Part shown: in pieces, positions 15,524 to 24,084 of the stretch
How the letters are laid out: each line of letters opens with the position of its first letter
Numbering within the stretch: position 1 is the first letter of the stretch
NCBI RefSeq assembly: GCF_001274775.1
Contig: NZ_LGUE01000001.1
Location: 1,210,334-1,274,333, forward strand
Source: Rossellomorea marisflavi
GTDB taxonomy: Bacteria; Bacillota; Bacilli; Bacillales; Bacillaceae_B
Direction of reading: 5' to 3'
Length of the DNA: 64,000 bases
The notes under the pieces: model-generated
Database searches by the model: none
What the model was told of the DNA's origin: nothing
What the model saw: the letters and a program-made list of their open reading frames with translations, nothing else
Translations under genes and position numbers: made by a program

Positions 15524-16102
15524 TTATTTTGAATTAACAAACGCTTTGCGATTATGGTAAAAATAGTCCCAACCGGACCAGATGGTGAAGAACATGGCAA
15601 TCCAAAGGGCAATGACATCGAACGGCAGGTTCATGAGCTCGAAGATGGCATTATTCAACAGCAATGCCGAAATGGCAATGATCTGCGCCCACGTCTTGAT
15701 CTTACCGAGCTGACCAGCAGCTACCACTTCGCCTTCTCCTGCCAGCACAAGTCTTAGACCCGTCACGGCAAATTCACGGCTGATGATGATGATGACGATC
15801 CATGAAGGAGCCACTCCCATCTCAACCAGTACGATCAAGGCAGCAGATACTAGTAGCTTATCCGCAAGGGGATCAAGAAACTTCCCGAGATTGGTGACGA
15901 GATCCAATTTCCTCGCGTAATATCCATCGATCCAGTCTGTCGTAGAGGCGATGATGAATATGAGGGCCCCAACAAATTGATTGACAGGAAGATCCGCCCC
16001 AAGGAAGCGCATATCACCCCAGTTCCAGGGAACCAGCATGATAATGAGGAATAGCGGGATCAGAATGATCCGGGAAATGGTGATTTTATTAGGTAAATTC
16101 AA
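15524..16102 (-). CDS. pgsA: CDP-diacylglycerol--glycerol-3-phosphate 3-phosphatidyltransferase
   Basis: A 192-residue integral membrane enzyme making phosphatidylglycerol phosphate. The CDP-alcohol phosphotransferase signature is intact: DWIDGYYARK followed by GKFLDPLADK (about residues 56-82). Several hydrophobic helices surround it. The frame opens at 16,126, but TTG at 16,102 has TGGAGG at 7 bases and gives the expected N-terminus MNLPNKIT. It is preceded by rodZ with a 53-base gap and followed by cinA, the conserved ymfM-pgsA-cinA-recA order. Confidence 0.95.
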   Translation of the reverse strand: MNLPNKITISRIILIPLFLIIMLVPWNWGDMRFLGADLPVNQFVGALIFIIASTTDWIDGYYARKLDLVTNLGKFLDPLADKLLVSAALIVLVEMGVAPSWIVIIIISREFAVTGLRLVLAGEGEVVAAGQLGKIKTWAQIIAISALLLNNAIFELMNLPFDVIALWIAMFFTIWSGWDYFYHNRKAFVNSK

Positions 16103-16155
16103 TGTATTGCCTCCAATCCAGTGCACTAGAAGAAAGGGAAGGCGCCCCTTTCTCC

Positions 16156-17064
16156 TTACTCTGAAGATTCTTTGCTGTAATTAATGATAACATCCTGTCT
16201 GACCACATCGGTTGGGATTCCGTACTCGACTTCCTCCCCATTGATGGTGATCCCTGTGTTGGCAGCATTCCCGACGATGAGATAGGCCTGTGATTCTCCT
16301 GAGAAATCGAAATCCTCTTTGCTACCTTTCGTCAAGGTGCCTTCAAATAACACCTTATCATTTTCATTATACACACCTATCCACGAATCACCGTCAGCAG
16401 ATAACGAAAGATTGAATTGATCTGTTCCCTTCAGTTCGTAGGTCGTCTTGTATCCCTGCACAGAAGTCTGCTCGAGCGATTGTGCATTCTCTTTTTTAGT
16501 ATCTTTTGATTCATCTTCTTTATCCTGCTTTTTATCCTCATCGGCTGCAGGTTTTTCTTCTTTGTCAGATGATGTTTTTTCACCATCATCTTCCTTCGGT
16601 ACATCCTTCTCGTCCACCGCTACCTGGCTGTTTTTATTCGTATCGTTGTCTGCAGCATCATCATTGCCCATTTTCCCTTGGATGAAGACCCACAGGACAA
16701 AGAGGATGCCGATGATCACCACCACGATAAGCAACGTCGGGATGAAATCGAGGACCTTCGAGGAACTTTCGGACACCGTCTTTCTTGTCTGGACCCTTGA
16801 AAGGGAATCTGGGATTTCTTCGTGCTGTGTAACAGGGATTTCGGACTTGTACTCTTCAAAGATTTCTTCAGGTGGCAGGCCGACCGCTTCACAGTACTGC
16901 TTGATGAAGGCCCTCACATAAAATTTACCGGGCATGGAATCATACGAACCTTCCTCGATTCCGGTCAAATAGCGTTTCTGGATCTTCGTGATCCGCTGCA
17001 GATCGTCGAGGCTATAGCCTTTAGACTCCCTTGCATCTTTTAAACGTTTTCCTAATTCAGACAC
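16156..17064 (-). CDS. rodZ: RodZ-like helix-turn-helix membrane protein (YmfM)
   Basis: A 302-residue bitopic protein. An N-terminal XRE-type helix-turn-helix (about 1-70) is followed by a membrane segment (about 107-128). Next is a long acidic Asp/Glu/Lys linker (about 130-200) and an extracytoplasmic beta domain of the DUF4115 type to the end. RodZ links MreB filaments to the elongation machinery. The GTG at 17,064 follows GGAAGGTG. It is placed between ymfK and pgsA as in B. subtilis. The highly charged linker is low complexity and is likely to vary. Confidence 0.9.
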   Translation of the reverse strand: MSELGKRLKDARESKGYSLDDLQRITKIQKRYLTGIEEGSYDSMPGKFYVRAFIKQYCEAVGLPPEEIFEEYKSEIPVTQHEEIPDSLSRVQTRKTVSESSSKVLDFIPTLLIVVVIIGILFVLWVFIQGKMGNDDAADNDTNKNSQVAVDEKDVPKEDDGEKTSSDKEEKPAADEDKKQDKEDESKDTKKENAQSLEQTSVQGYKTTYELKGTDQFNLSLSADGDSWIGVYNENDKVLFEGTLTKGSKEDFDFSGESQAYLIVGNAANTGITINGEEVEYGIPTDVVRQDVIINYSKESSE

Positions 17065-17083
17065 TTTTTAACACCTTCCAATA

Positions 17084-17875
17084 TCAAAAATCAAAACCGC
17101 CGAAATCGGAATTTTGAAATAAATTATTTTGTTCGACCAATTCATATGTAATTTCCTCTTCAGGATTGTTCCGCAATTCGATGATGTAATCGAAATCCTC
17201 CAGGGTATACTCGGAGTTTTGTACAAATACATCGGGATGCTCAATCACTTTGACCGCCGGCATGCGCATGATTTCCCTGACAAGCTGCCAATGCTGTTCA
17301 TTTGCCCTCCGGGTGGATACGATCCCGTCAATGATGAAGAGATTATCGTCTGAATATTCATCTTCGATCAGTTTGCTTCTGATGGTCTGCTTTAATAAAG
17401 TGGAAGAAACGAATAGCCATTTTTTGTTGGCACAAACGCTCGAAGCGACGATGGATTCCGTTTTCCCCACGCGGGGCATACCACGCAGCCCCACAAGCTT
17501 GTGTCCTTCCTGCTTGAATAGTTCTGCAAGGAAATCGACAAGGAGCCCGAGCTCATCCCGGACGAAACGGAAGGTCTTTTTATCATCTGCATCCCGCTGG
17601 ATGTAACGTCCATGCCTGACAGCGAGGCGATCCCTCAGTTTCGGTTCTCGAAGCTTGGTTACATTGATGGTATCCATCGTCTGCAGGATCGATTCGAGTC
17701 TTCCGATCTGCTCATCCGTGTCAGCAAGGAGCAGCATTCCCCGTCTCCCTTCGTCCACTCCATTGATGGTGACGATATTGATCGAGAGCATACCAAGCAG
17801 GGAAGAAATATCCCCCAACAGGCCGGGTCGGTTCTTTTGAATCTCATATTCCAGGTACCATTCTTTCCTTTCCAT
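17084..17875 (-). CDS. ymfK: YmfK family protein (ACT-like N-terminus, DUF3388)
   Basis: A 263-residue cytoplasmic protein. The first 75 residues resemble an ACT regulatory domain (RPGLLGDISSLLGML), and a P-loop-like GMPRVGKTES lies at about residues 132-141. B. subtilis YmfK is uncharacterised. The ATG at 17,875 follows AAGGAGG. A TATAAT box at 17,931-17,936 on the minus strand may be the -10, although its -35 is poor. It is 20 bases from rodZ, so probably co-transcribed. Confidence 0.85.
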   Translation of the reverse strand: MERKEWYLEYEIQKNRPGLLGDISSLLGMLSINIVTINGVDEGRRGMLLLADTDEQIGRLESILQTMDTINVTKLREPKLRDRLAVRHGRYIQRDADDKKTFRFVRDELGLLVDFLAELFKQEGHKLVGLRGMPRVGKTESIVASSVCANKKWLFVSSTLLKQTIRSKLIEDEYSDDNLFIIDGIVSTRRANEQHWQLVREIMRMPAVKVIEHPDVFVQNSEYTLEDFDYIIELRNNPEEEITYELVEQNNLFQNSDFGGFDF

Positions 17876-18019
17876 CGGGTTTCCTCCTTCAAAGGCAATG
17901 ATCCAGATTCGGGGATTTTAAACTCTAGGTATTATAATAAAGTATTTTTTTCTAATATAAAAGAAAAACCTACATAATTGCCTACATTTTCTCTATTTTT
18001 CACGTTGGATGGGACAATG

Positions 18020-18050
18020 TAAAAAAGAGAGGGAAAATCCCCTCTCTTTA
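18020..18050 (-). terminator. Intrinsic terminator overlapping the ymfJ stop
   Basis: AAAGAGAGGG pairs with CCCTCTCTTT, then TTTTTTAC on the minus strand. The stem includes bases of the TAA at 18,050-18,048. Confidence 0.85.
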
Positions 18051-18305
18051 GCGAGTTCCGTTATTGTTGACAAGCTTGACCATCATGTTGGCGATAGCAT
18101 GCTGCTCATCAGGTGAAGCAACAGACCAAAGATCTGCAAGGACTCTTTCTTGATCGTTCTTAGCTTCCACCTGTTTGGAAAGGTAGTCACCGATTTGATA
18201 AGCAAGATCATTCACGGTTTCGTTTTCCATCCCGCTGTGCTGAGCCTGGTGCAAGCGATCACCCAAGAAGTTTTTCCAATCAGACCAGTTTTCTAATACT
18301 GACAT
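18048..18305 (-). CDS. ymfJ: DUF3243 protein YmfJ
   Basis: An 85-residue acidic helical protein (SVLENWSDWKNFLGDRL... at the start) of the DUF3243 family, matching the size and place of B. subtilis YmfJ. No catalytic motif is visible and the role is unknown. The ATG at 18,305 follows GGAGG. It is monocistronic: a terminator overlaps its stop, and upstream lies a repeat element rather than an evident promoter of the adjoining gene. Confidence 0.88.
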   Translation of the reverse strand: MSVLENWSDWKNFLGDRLHQAQHSGMENETVNDLAYQIGDYLSKQVEAKNDQERVLADLWSVASPDEQHAIANMMVKLVNNNGTR

Positions 18306-18393
18306 GTCATATGACCTCCTTTATTGAGATACAAGCTTAGTTTGCATCTTTTCAAGGGAATTATGCGTACGGTCTCAAAATTTCAATGGAGGC

Positions 18394-18553
18394 ATGTCGG
18401 GTCAATTCTCCCCGAATCCGCTTTTCTTTTGTCCAGCTGCTCCGGGGTGACCCTCGAGGTCATAACTCCCTCAGACCATAAAGGCATAGGACGCCTTTCT
18501 GTCCTGACGTCCTTATGCTTGTCGGGTCAGTTCTCCCCGAATCCGCTTTTCTA
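18394..18553. repeat. Palindromic Bacillus-type intergenic repeat with 30 bp direct repeats
   Basis: A block around GTCGGGTCA(A/G)TTCTCCCC, continuing GAATCCGCTTTTCT, occurs at about 18,396-18,427 and again at 18,519-18,551. Between the copies are GTCCAGCTGC, CCTCGAGGTCATAA and CTTATGCTTGTCGGG, which form an imperfect palindrome. The phrases GTCCAGCT, CTCGAGGTCATAA and TTATGCTTGTCGGG are familiar from repeats scattered between genes in Bacillus genomes. The right end supplies the TAG stop of ymfI. Confidence 0.65.
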
Positions 18554-19261
18554 GGTGTACCAGCCCCCGTTGACGGATAGGGTTTGGCCGGTTATGTAAG
18601 CTGCTTTTGGTGAGAGGAGGAAGTCCACGGCGTCTGCTATTTGGTCGGGGTGGGCGAGTTCCCCCATGGGGATTTCCTCTTTGATCCCCTGGACGTCTTC
18701 TTCTGTAAAACCGGAGAGCATATTGGTACTCACAGCACCAGGGGCCACTGCGTTGACCCTTACGCCGCTAAGAGCTACCTCTTTGCTAAGGGCCTTTACA
18801 AATGAAAGCTGGGCTCCTTTCACAGCAGAATAAACGACTTCGCAGGATGCACCCGTCTGGCCCCATATGGAGCTCATGAGCACAATGGATCCTTTTTTCC
18901 TGACCAACTTCGGAAGTAAGGCTTGTACCAGGAGCATCGGGCTCTTTACATGCAGGCTGATCATCTCATCCATGCTTTCTTCGGACAGATCTTGGAACAG
19001 TCCCCAGTGAGACGTTCCACTGCAGTACACAATGGCGTCCAGATCAAAGATCTGTTCAATCAGTTTCCCCACTCCCCCGGAGGAAGTGAGATCCGCTTTG
19101 ACCGGTATCACGTCCACTCCTTTAATCTCCTCCATCAATGTTGTGATGGCTTCTTCATTTCGATGATAATGGAGATACAGACTCCATCCCTCACTGGCAA
19201 GCTTCTTTGCCGTGCTTTTACCGATACCTCCAGAAGCACCGGTAATGAGAGCGAATTTCAT
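18551..19261 (-). CDS. ymfI: EF-P 5-aminopentanone reductase (SDR), YmfI
   Basis: A 236-residue classical short-chain dehydrogenase. The cofactor motif is TGASGGIGKS (about residues 7-16), the catalytic Ser lies in MSSIWGQ near residue 133 and the YxxxK in VYSAVKGA near residue 147. In B. subtilis YmfI reduces the 5-aminopentanone group on elongation factor P to 5-aminopentanol. The frame opens at 19,282, but the ATG at 19,261 follows AAAGGAGG at 7 bases. It ends an operon with ymfF and ymfH, whose products are tied to the same modification. The stop lies within the palindromic repeat. Confidence 0.9.
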   Translation of the reverse strand: MKFALITGASGGIGKSTAKKLASEGWSLYLHYHRNEEAITTLMEEIKGVDVIPVKADLTSSGGVGKLIEQIFDLDAIVYCSGTSHWGLFQDLSEESMDEMISLHVKSPMLLVQALLPKLVRKKGSIVLMSSIWGQTGASCEVVYSAVKGAQLSFVKALSKEVALSGVRVNAVAPGAVSTNMLSGFTEEDVQGIKEEIPMGELAHPDQIADAVDFLLSPKAAYITGQTLSVNGGWYT

Positions 19262-19322
19262 GATCATTCCTCCTTTACACAAGAAGGGGAACTGCCGGTT
19301 ATGGACAGTTCCCCTTCAAGCA

Positions 19323-20612
19323 TCATGAATTTGGTACAACCTGGCATACGGTCATCCGTTTTTCATCAATCAGACCTGCGGCTGCATTGGTGATGTCGTC
19401 CACAGACAGACTTTCAAGTGTCGGTACGACATCGAATAGATCCATTTCATTGAATGCATAGCGGGTAAACTGATTGGCAATGAACTCAGGAGAATTGATG
19501 GCACGGAGGAAGGCTCCGATTTTCTTCTTCTTCGTCCTCGCCAGGTTTTCTTCGGTCACGATCGGTTCGTTCACAGCCTTCAGAAGGAGGGCCTGAATGC
19601 GATCGGCCAATTCATCCGGCTTCTCCGTATCCCCACCGGCAGTTAGGAAACCAAACCCATTTTCCTGGGTATAATCATAACTGAACGTTTCATCGATCAG
19701 CCCGTCATTATAAAGGTCCGAATAGTGATTTGAACTTTTCCCGAACAAAATATCAAGGAAAACGTTAATGGAAAGCTCCTGCTTCAGCATTTCCTTGCCT
19801 TGCTGATGGGGGTCGGATGCCTTCAGGCCAACCAAACATTTTGGGCTTTGCACGTTCATTTTCAGGACTTTTTTCTTTTCTGCCACTTCATCGGGTTCCT
19901 GATCGAATTCCCTTTTGATTTCAGGCATCTTTTCATAATCCTTTTTGCCTTGATTTTCCCTGACCTGATTCATAATAGCCTCAGGGTCCACGGAACCGAC
20001 AACGAACAGCAACATATTACTCGGATGATAGAACGTGCCGTAGCACTGATAGAGCATGTCTTTCGTGATAGGTGTAATGGACTCGATCGTCCCTGCTATG
20101 TCAATCTTGACAGGATGATTTTTGTACATATTTTCAATCACGCCGAAATACAGGCGCCAATCGGGGTTATCATCATACATGGTGATTTCCTGTCCGATGA
20201 TCCCCTTTTCTTTTTCAACTGTTTTTTCCGTAAAGTAAGGATCCTGCACAAAGTCGATCAGTGTTTCCAGATTCCGCTCCACGTTAGTGGTACTGGAGAA
20301 AAGATAGGCTGTGCGCGTGAATGACGTGAAGGCGTTGGCAGAAGCGCCTTGCTTACTGAACTGCTGGAACACATCTCCGTCTTCTTTTTCAAAAAGCTTA
20401 TGCTCGAGGAAATGGGCGATGCCGTCTGGAACTTTGACCAATTCTTCCTCTCCGAGAGGGGCGAAATGGTTATCGATGCTTCCATATTTTGTCGTGAAGG
20501 TTGCATAGGTTTTATTGAATCCTTCCTTAGGAAGGATGTACACATCCAACCCGTTTGCCATCTTCTCATAATAAAGGTTTTCCTGCAGCTGACCGAAGGT
20601 AATCTTCTTCAT
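19323..20612 (-). CDS. ymfH: M16-type zinc peptidase homologue YmfH (EF-P modification-associated)
   Basis: A 429-residue insulinase-family protein carrying the inverted zinc motif HFLEH (about residues 67-71) with downstream glutamates, so it looks catalytically competent. It is the active-type partner of YmfF. The pair is genetically linked in B. subtilis to the 5-aminopentanol modification of EF-P, but the chemistry of their part is unclear. The ATG at 20,612 follows GGAGGGG, 4 bases past the ymfF stop. YmfI follows. Confidence 0.9.
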   Translation of the reverse strand: MKKITFGQLQENLYYEKMANGLDVYILPKEGFNKTYATFTTKYGSIDNHFAPLGEEELVKVPDGIAHFLEHKLFEKEDGDVFQQFSKQGASANAFTSFTRTAYLFSSTTNVERNLETLIDFVQDPYFTEKTVEKEKGIIGQEITMYDDNPDWRLYFGVIENMYKNHPVKIDIAGTIESITPITKDMLYQCYGTFYHPSNMLLFVVGSVDPEAIMNQVRENQGKKDYEKMPEIKREFDQEPDEVAEKKKVLKMNVQSPKCLVGLKASDPHQQGKEMLKQELSINVFLDILFGKSSNHYSDLYNDGLIDETFSYDYTQENGFGFLTAGGDTEKPDELADRIQALLLKAVNEPIVTEENLARTKKKKIGAFLRAINSPEFIANQFTRYAFNEMDLFDVVPTLESLSVDDITNAAAGLIDEKRMTVCQVVPNS

Positions 20613-20616
20613 ATCA

Positions 20617-21888
20617 TTACCCCTCCGTTCCTGTTAAAAAGTAAATCGTATCAAGTTCAACTTTATTGGCCGCTTTCACCACTTCATCCTTTGTGGCTGC
20701 ATCGATTTTTGCGAGCCAGTCACTCAAGCCGATATCGATACCGGCAAAGGCGTTTTGGTACAGGACTTCCACAAGACCACGCGGGGTATCGATGGTTTCA
20801 AGCATCTGATTGCGCATGACTGCCTTGGTCTGTTCCAGCTCATCACTAGTGAAATCACCGGCCTTCATGGCTTGAAGCTGCTCATCGATGATTCCCACCG
20901 CTTGATCATAATTCTTCGACTCGATTCCACTCATGACCATGAGTAGCCCTTTGTGGCTTTCGAGGCGACTTGCTGCATAGTAGGCAAGGCTTGCTTTTTC
21001 ACGTACATTGATGAACAGTTTGGAGTGGGAGAATCCACCGAATATCCCATTGAAGACCTGAAGCGCAAAATAGTCCTCATCGCCATATTGAGTATGGGTA
21101 CGGTAGCCGATATTCAATTTCCCCTGTTTGACATCCTGCTGTTCCTTGATGACATTTTCCTTCTGGATTTGCTTTTGAATACCTTGGTCGACACGCTTAG
21201 GATCCCGTTCGGAAAGATTCATGAGACCATCGCACAGCTTTTCTACTTCATCCGCATCGACGTCGCCGATCACATAAAGATCAAATTGATCTTCCTGCAT
21301 GACGCGCTCATAGTAATCATAAAGCGCCTTCGGTGTAATCGCATCGACTTCGTCCTTCTCTCCGTTGACGTGAAGGGCGAATCGCTCGCCTTTGCACATT
21401 TCCTCCACCAGACGGGAGTTCGCATACCTCATTTTGTCATCGTAGACCGATTGAATCCGGATTTTTTGATTCCGCTTCTCTTTCTCGACCGTTGCAGGGT
21501 CGAATTCATCGGTGGCATGGGGATTGAAAAGGACCTCCGTTAAAAATTCGATTCCTTTTTGAAGGAGTGGTTCAGAATCAGCGAGAAACTTTTCATTGGC
21601 TATCTCAACAGACATGCTGACGATATGGTACTCCCCCTTCTTTCCAAGGTCGACAAAAAAGTTCGCCCCATATAGTTCATCAAGGTGGGAACGCAGTGTA
21701 GTCGTGGACGGGTAGGATTTAGTACTGCTTTGCATCACATGCGGCAGCAGCCCTCTCAATGTCACGGTATCTTGATCCAAAGGCGCCTTCATTTTAAAGA
21801 CGATGCTGTTTGTTTTGAATTTTTCAGTTTTGACGATATGTAGCGTATATCCGTTCTTCTTCTTGATCACTTCGTTAATATCAGACAT
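20617..21888 (-). CDS. ymfF: M16-type peptidase homologue YmfF, lacking the zinc motif
   Basis: A 423-residue M16-fold protein in which the place of HxxEH reads LRGLLPHVM, so the metal site is absent. It is probably the non-catalytic half of a heterodimer with YmfH. The C-terminal half keeps the substrate-binding R/Y region (FGGFSHSKLFINVREKASLAYYA). The frame opens at 21,969, but the ATG at 21,888 lies 10 bases after GGAGG and gives a start like that of homologues. It is first in the ymfF-ymfH-ymfI operon. Confidence 0.9.
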   Translation of the reverse strand: MSDINEVIKKKNGYTLHIVKTEKFKTNSIVFKMKAPLDQDTVTLRGLLPHVMQSSTKSYPSTTTLRSHLDELYGANFFVDLGKKGEYHIVSMSVEIANEKFLADSEPLLQKGIEFLTEVLFNPHATDEFDPATVEKEKRNQKIRIQSVYDDKMRYANSRLVEEMCKGERFALHVNGEKDEVDAITPKALYDYYERVMQEDQFDLYVIGDVDADEVEKLCDGLMNLSERDPKRVDQGIQKQIQKENVIKEQQDVKQGKLNIGYRTHTQYGDEDYFALQVFNGIFGGFSHSKLFINVREKASLAYYAASRLESHKGLLMVMSGIESKNYDQAVGIIDEQLQAMKAGDFTSDELEQTKAVMRNQMLETIDTPRGLVEVLYQNAFAGIDIGLSDWLAKIDAATKDEVVKAANKVELDTIYFLTGTEG

Positions 21889-21949
21889 TCGGCTCAAGCC
21901 TCCTTCATATCTTGCATAAACACCTATATTTTGCGGGTATTTACGTCTA

Positions 21950-21979
21950 ACTATACATGTTTGCCGCACGCGTTTTCAA
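21950..21979 (-). promoter_or_regulatory. Sigma-A promoter of ymfFHI
   Basis: TTGAAA (21,979-21,974), 18 bp, TATAGT (21,955-21,950) on the minus strand, 62 bases upstream of the chosen ymfF start. Confidence 0.5.
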
Positions 21980-22039
21980 GCATCTTCCTCTGCTGGTAAA
22001 ACCTTAATGGGCTATTATATGAGAAAAACACGGAAAACA

Positions 22040-22073
22040 TGCAAAAGGAGCCCTTTATGAAGGGCTCCTTTCC
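22040..22073 (-). terminator. Intrinsic terminator after nupQ
   Basis: AAAGGAGCCCTT and AAGGGCTCCTTT form a 12 bp stem with a 4-base loop and a short T run. It starts right after the nupQ stop at 22,075. Confidence 0.8.
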
Positions 22074-22074
22074 A

Positions 22075-23034
22075 TTAACGACTTCCTTTGATATAAGGTG
22101 TTCCAAGAGCTTTGGGTGCATCTGCACGTCCGATGAATCCTGTCAGAGCCAGGATCGTAAGAACGTAAGGTGCGATCAATAGGTAAACGCTTGGTATATT
22201 TTCAAATAGCGGAAGGCTGCTTCCGATGATGCTTAGGCTCTGAGCGAATCCGAAGAAGATTGCTGCGCCCATGGCGCCAAGCGGATGCCATTTTCCGAAG
22301 ATCAGCGCAGCCAGGGCCATGAAGCCTTGTCCGCTGATGGTAGCATGACTGAAATCAGATGAAATCGACTGCGCATATACTCCGCCCCCGATGCCAGCAA
22401 AGGCTCCGGAGAGGATGACGCCGATATATCTCATTCGCGTCACGTTTATGCCCATCGTGTCAGCTGCCATGGGATGTTCCCCGACAGAGCGCAGACGCAA
22501 ACCGAATGGCGTTTTGAACATGATGAACCAAACAAGGAATGCCGCGATGATTGCCACAAACGGCGGCCAGTACGTATTGCTGAAGAAGATGTCACCGATC
22601 ACCGGTATCTTATGAAGAACAGGCACATCGATTTTTGAGAACCCTTCTGAAATGATATCTGTCTGGCCTTTTCCGTAAATGCGCTTTACAAGGAAAAGCG
22701 TCAAACCAACAGCAAGGAGATTGATGGCCACACCTGAAACGGTCTGGTCAGCTCTGAAGCTGATCGATGCGACAGCGTGAAGAATGGAAATCAATGCACC
22801 TGCAAGCATCCCGACAAGGAGGGATACCCACGGCGTGGCAGCTCCGAACGTATCGGCAAATGCAAGGTTAAAGACGATGGAGGAGAAGGCTCCGATGACC
22901 ATCAATCCCTCCAGGCCGATATTGACGACCCCTGATCGCTCTGAGAATGCTCCACCAAGTGATGTGAAAATAAGTGGTGATGCCCACAATAATGTTGATG
23001 GAATAAGTATGGTTAAGATATCGATGAACCCCAC
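22075..23034 (-). CDS. nupQ: Nucleoside ABC transporter permease (NupQ type)
   Basis: A 319-residue polytopic permease of the BPD/BMP (LivH-like) class with about eight to ten membrane helices and the conserved SERSGVVNIGLEGLM segment near residue 32. Partner of NupP in a guanosine-type uptake system. The GTG at 23,034 directly follows the nupP stop (TAAGTG) and has GGGGGTGA at 5 bases. Last gene of the transporter operon, followed by a strong terminator. Confidence 0.92.
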   Translation of the reverse strand: MGFIDILTILIPSTLLWASPLIFTSLGGAFSERSGVVNIGLEGLMVIGAFSSIVFNLAFADTFGAATPWVSLLVGMLAGALISILHAVASISFRADQTVSGVAINLLAVGLTLFLVKRIYGKGQTDIISEGFSKIDVPVLHKIPVIGDIFFSNTYWPPFVAIIAAFLVWFIMFKTPFGLRLRSVGEHPMAADTMGINVTRMRYIGVILSGAFAGIGGGVYAQSISSDFSHATISGQGFMALAALIFGKWHPLGAMGAAIFFGFAQSLSIIGSSLPLFENIPSVYLLIAPYVLTILALTGFIGRADAPKALGTPYIKGSR

Positions 23035-24084
23035 TTATTTCACCCCCTTTTTTCTGAATCGTTGAATCATATAGCGGATGATATAACCTGATGCCACAAA
23101 GAAGATGATAAGGGCGATAATGATATCGACCAGCTCATTCGGAATTCCTGCATCCAGCGGCATATTCAGGGCCCCGACCTTCAAGCCACCGAAAAGCAGT
23201 GCTGCGAAGATGACCCCGATTGCTGCATTTCCGCCCAAGAGCGCTACCGCAATCCCATCAAATCCGACTCCTGTGAAGCCCCCCTTGATGGATGCATAAC
23301 CGAATGTCCCCAGAGCCTCCATGGAACCGGCAAGCCCTGCAAACGCTCCTGAAATGACCATGGACAGGATGATATTGCCGTTCACGTTCATTCCGGCATA
23401 TTGAGACGCGTTCTGGTTGAAACCGACAGCACGCAGTTCGTATCCACGGGAAGTCTTTTCAAGAAGGAACCACATGATGAATGCACACGCAAGGGCAATG
23501 ATGATTCCCCAGTGCAAGCGTGAGAAGTCGGTGATGGATTCAAGGAATGGCGACTTCAGGGAAGCTGATTCCGCTACATAATCCGTCCGTTCCTTTCTAT
23601 CTGTCAATACATCACGTACGATGGCATTCGATGCCTGCAGGGCGATATAGTTCATCATGATGGTTACGATGACTTCGTGCACCCTGAACCGGGCTTTCAA
23701 AAGTCCTGGAACGAACCCCCATAAGGCGCCGGCCAATGCGGCTGCGATGACAGCGAGCGGCAAATGGATGAACTTTGGCAGATCGCCGAAGGATGTACCC
23801 ACCCACACGGCTGCAAGCCACCCCACGATAAGCTGTCCTTCAACCCCGATATTGAACAAGCCTGTCCTGAATGCAAATGCAACGGCTAGACCCGCTAGGA
23901 TCAGAGGTGTCATCTGACGGAGTGTTTCCCCTACGAAGTAGACTTCACCGAAGATCCCGTCCCATAGGGCGGAATACCCTTCAATCGGATTATACCCGCT
24001 CACGAGCATGATGATGGTACCGGCAAGGATGCCAAGGACCACTGATATGATAGGGATCAATATATTAGTTAGACGATTAGACAT
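23035..24084 (-). CDS. nupP: Nucleoside ABC transporter permease (NupP type)
   Basis: A 349-residue membrane permease with hydrophobic helices throughout and the family motif FRTGLFNIGVEGQL near residue 72, comparable with the motif in NupQ. It forms the translocation path with NupQ. The ATG at 24,084 overlaps the nupO end by 8 bases; the ribosome binding site is a weaker GGGGGAA, so coupling to nupO is likely. Confidence 0.92.
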   Translation of the reverse strand: MSNRLTNILIPIISVVLGILAGTIIMLVSGYNPIEGYSALWDGIFGEVYFVGETLRQMTPLILAGLAVAFAFRTGLFNIGVEGQLIVGWLAAVWVGTSFGDLPKFIHLPLAVIAAALAGALWGFVPGLLKARFRVHEVIVTIMMNYIALQASNAIVRDVLTDRKERTDYVAESASLKSPFLESITDFSRLHWGIIIALACAFIMWFLLEKTSRGYELRAVGFNQNASQYAGMNVNGNIILSMVISGAFAGLAGSMEALGTFGYASIKGGFTGVGFDGIAVALLGGNAAIGVIFAALLFGGLKVGALNMPLDAGIPNELVDIIIALIIFFVASGYIIRYMIQRFRKKGVK

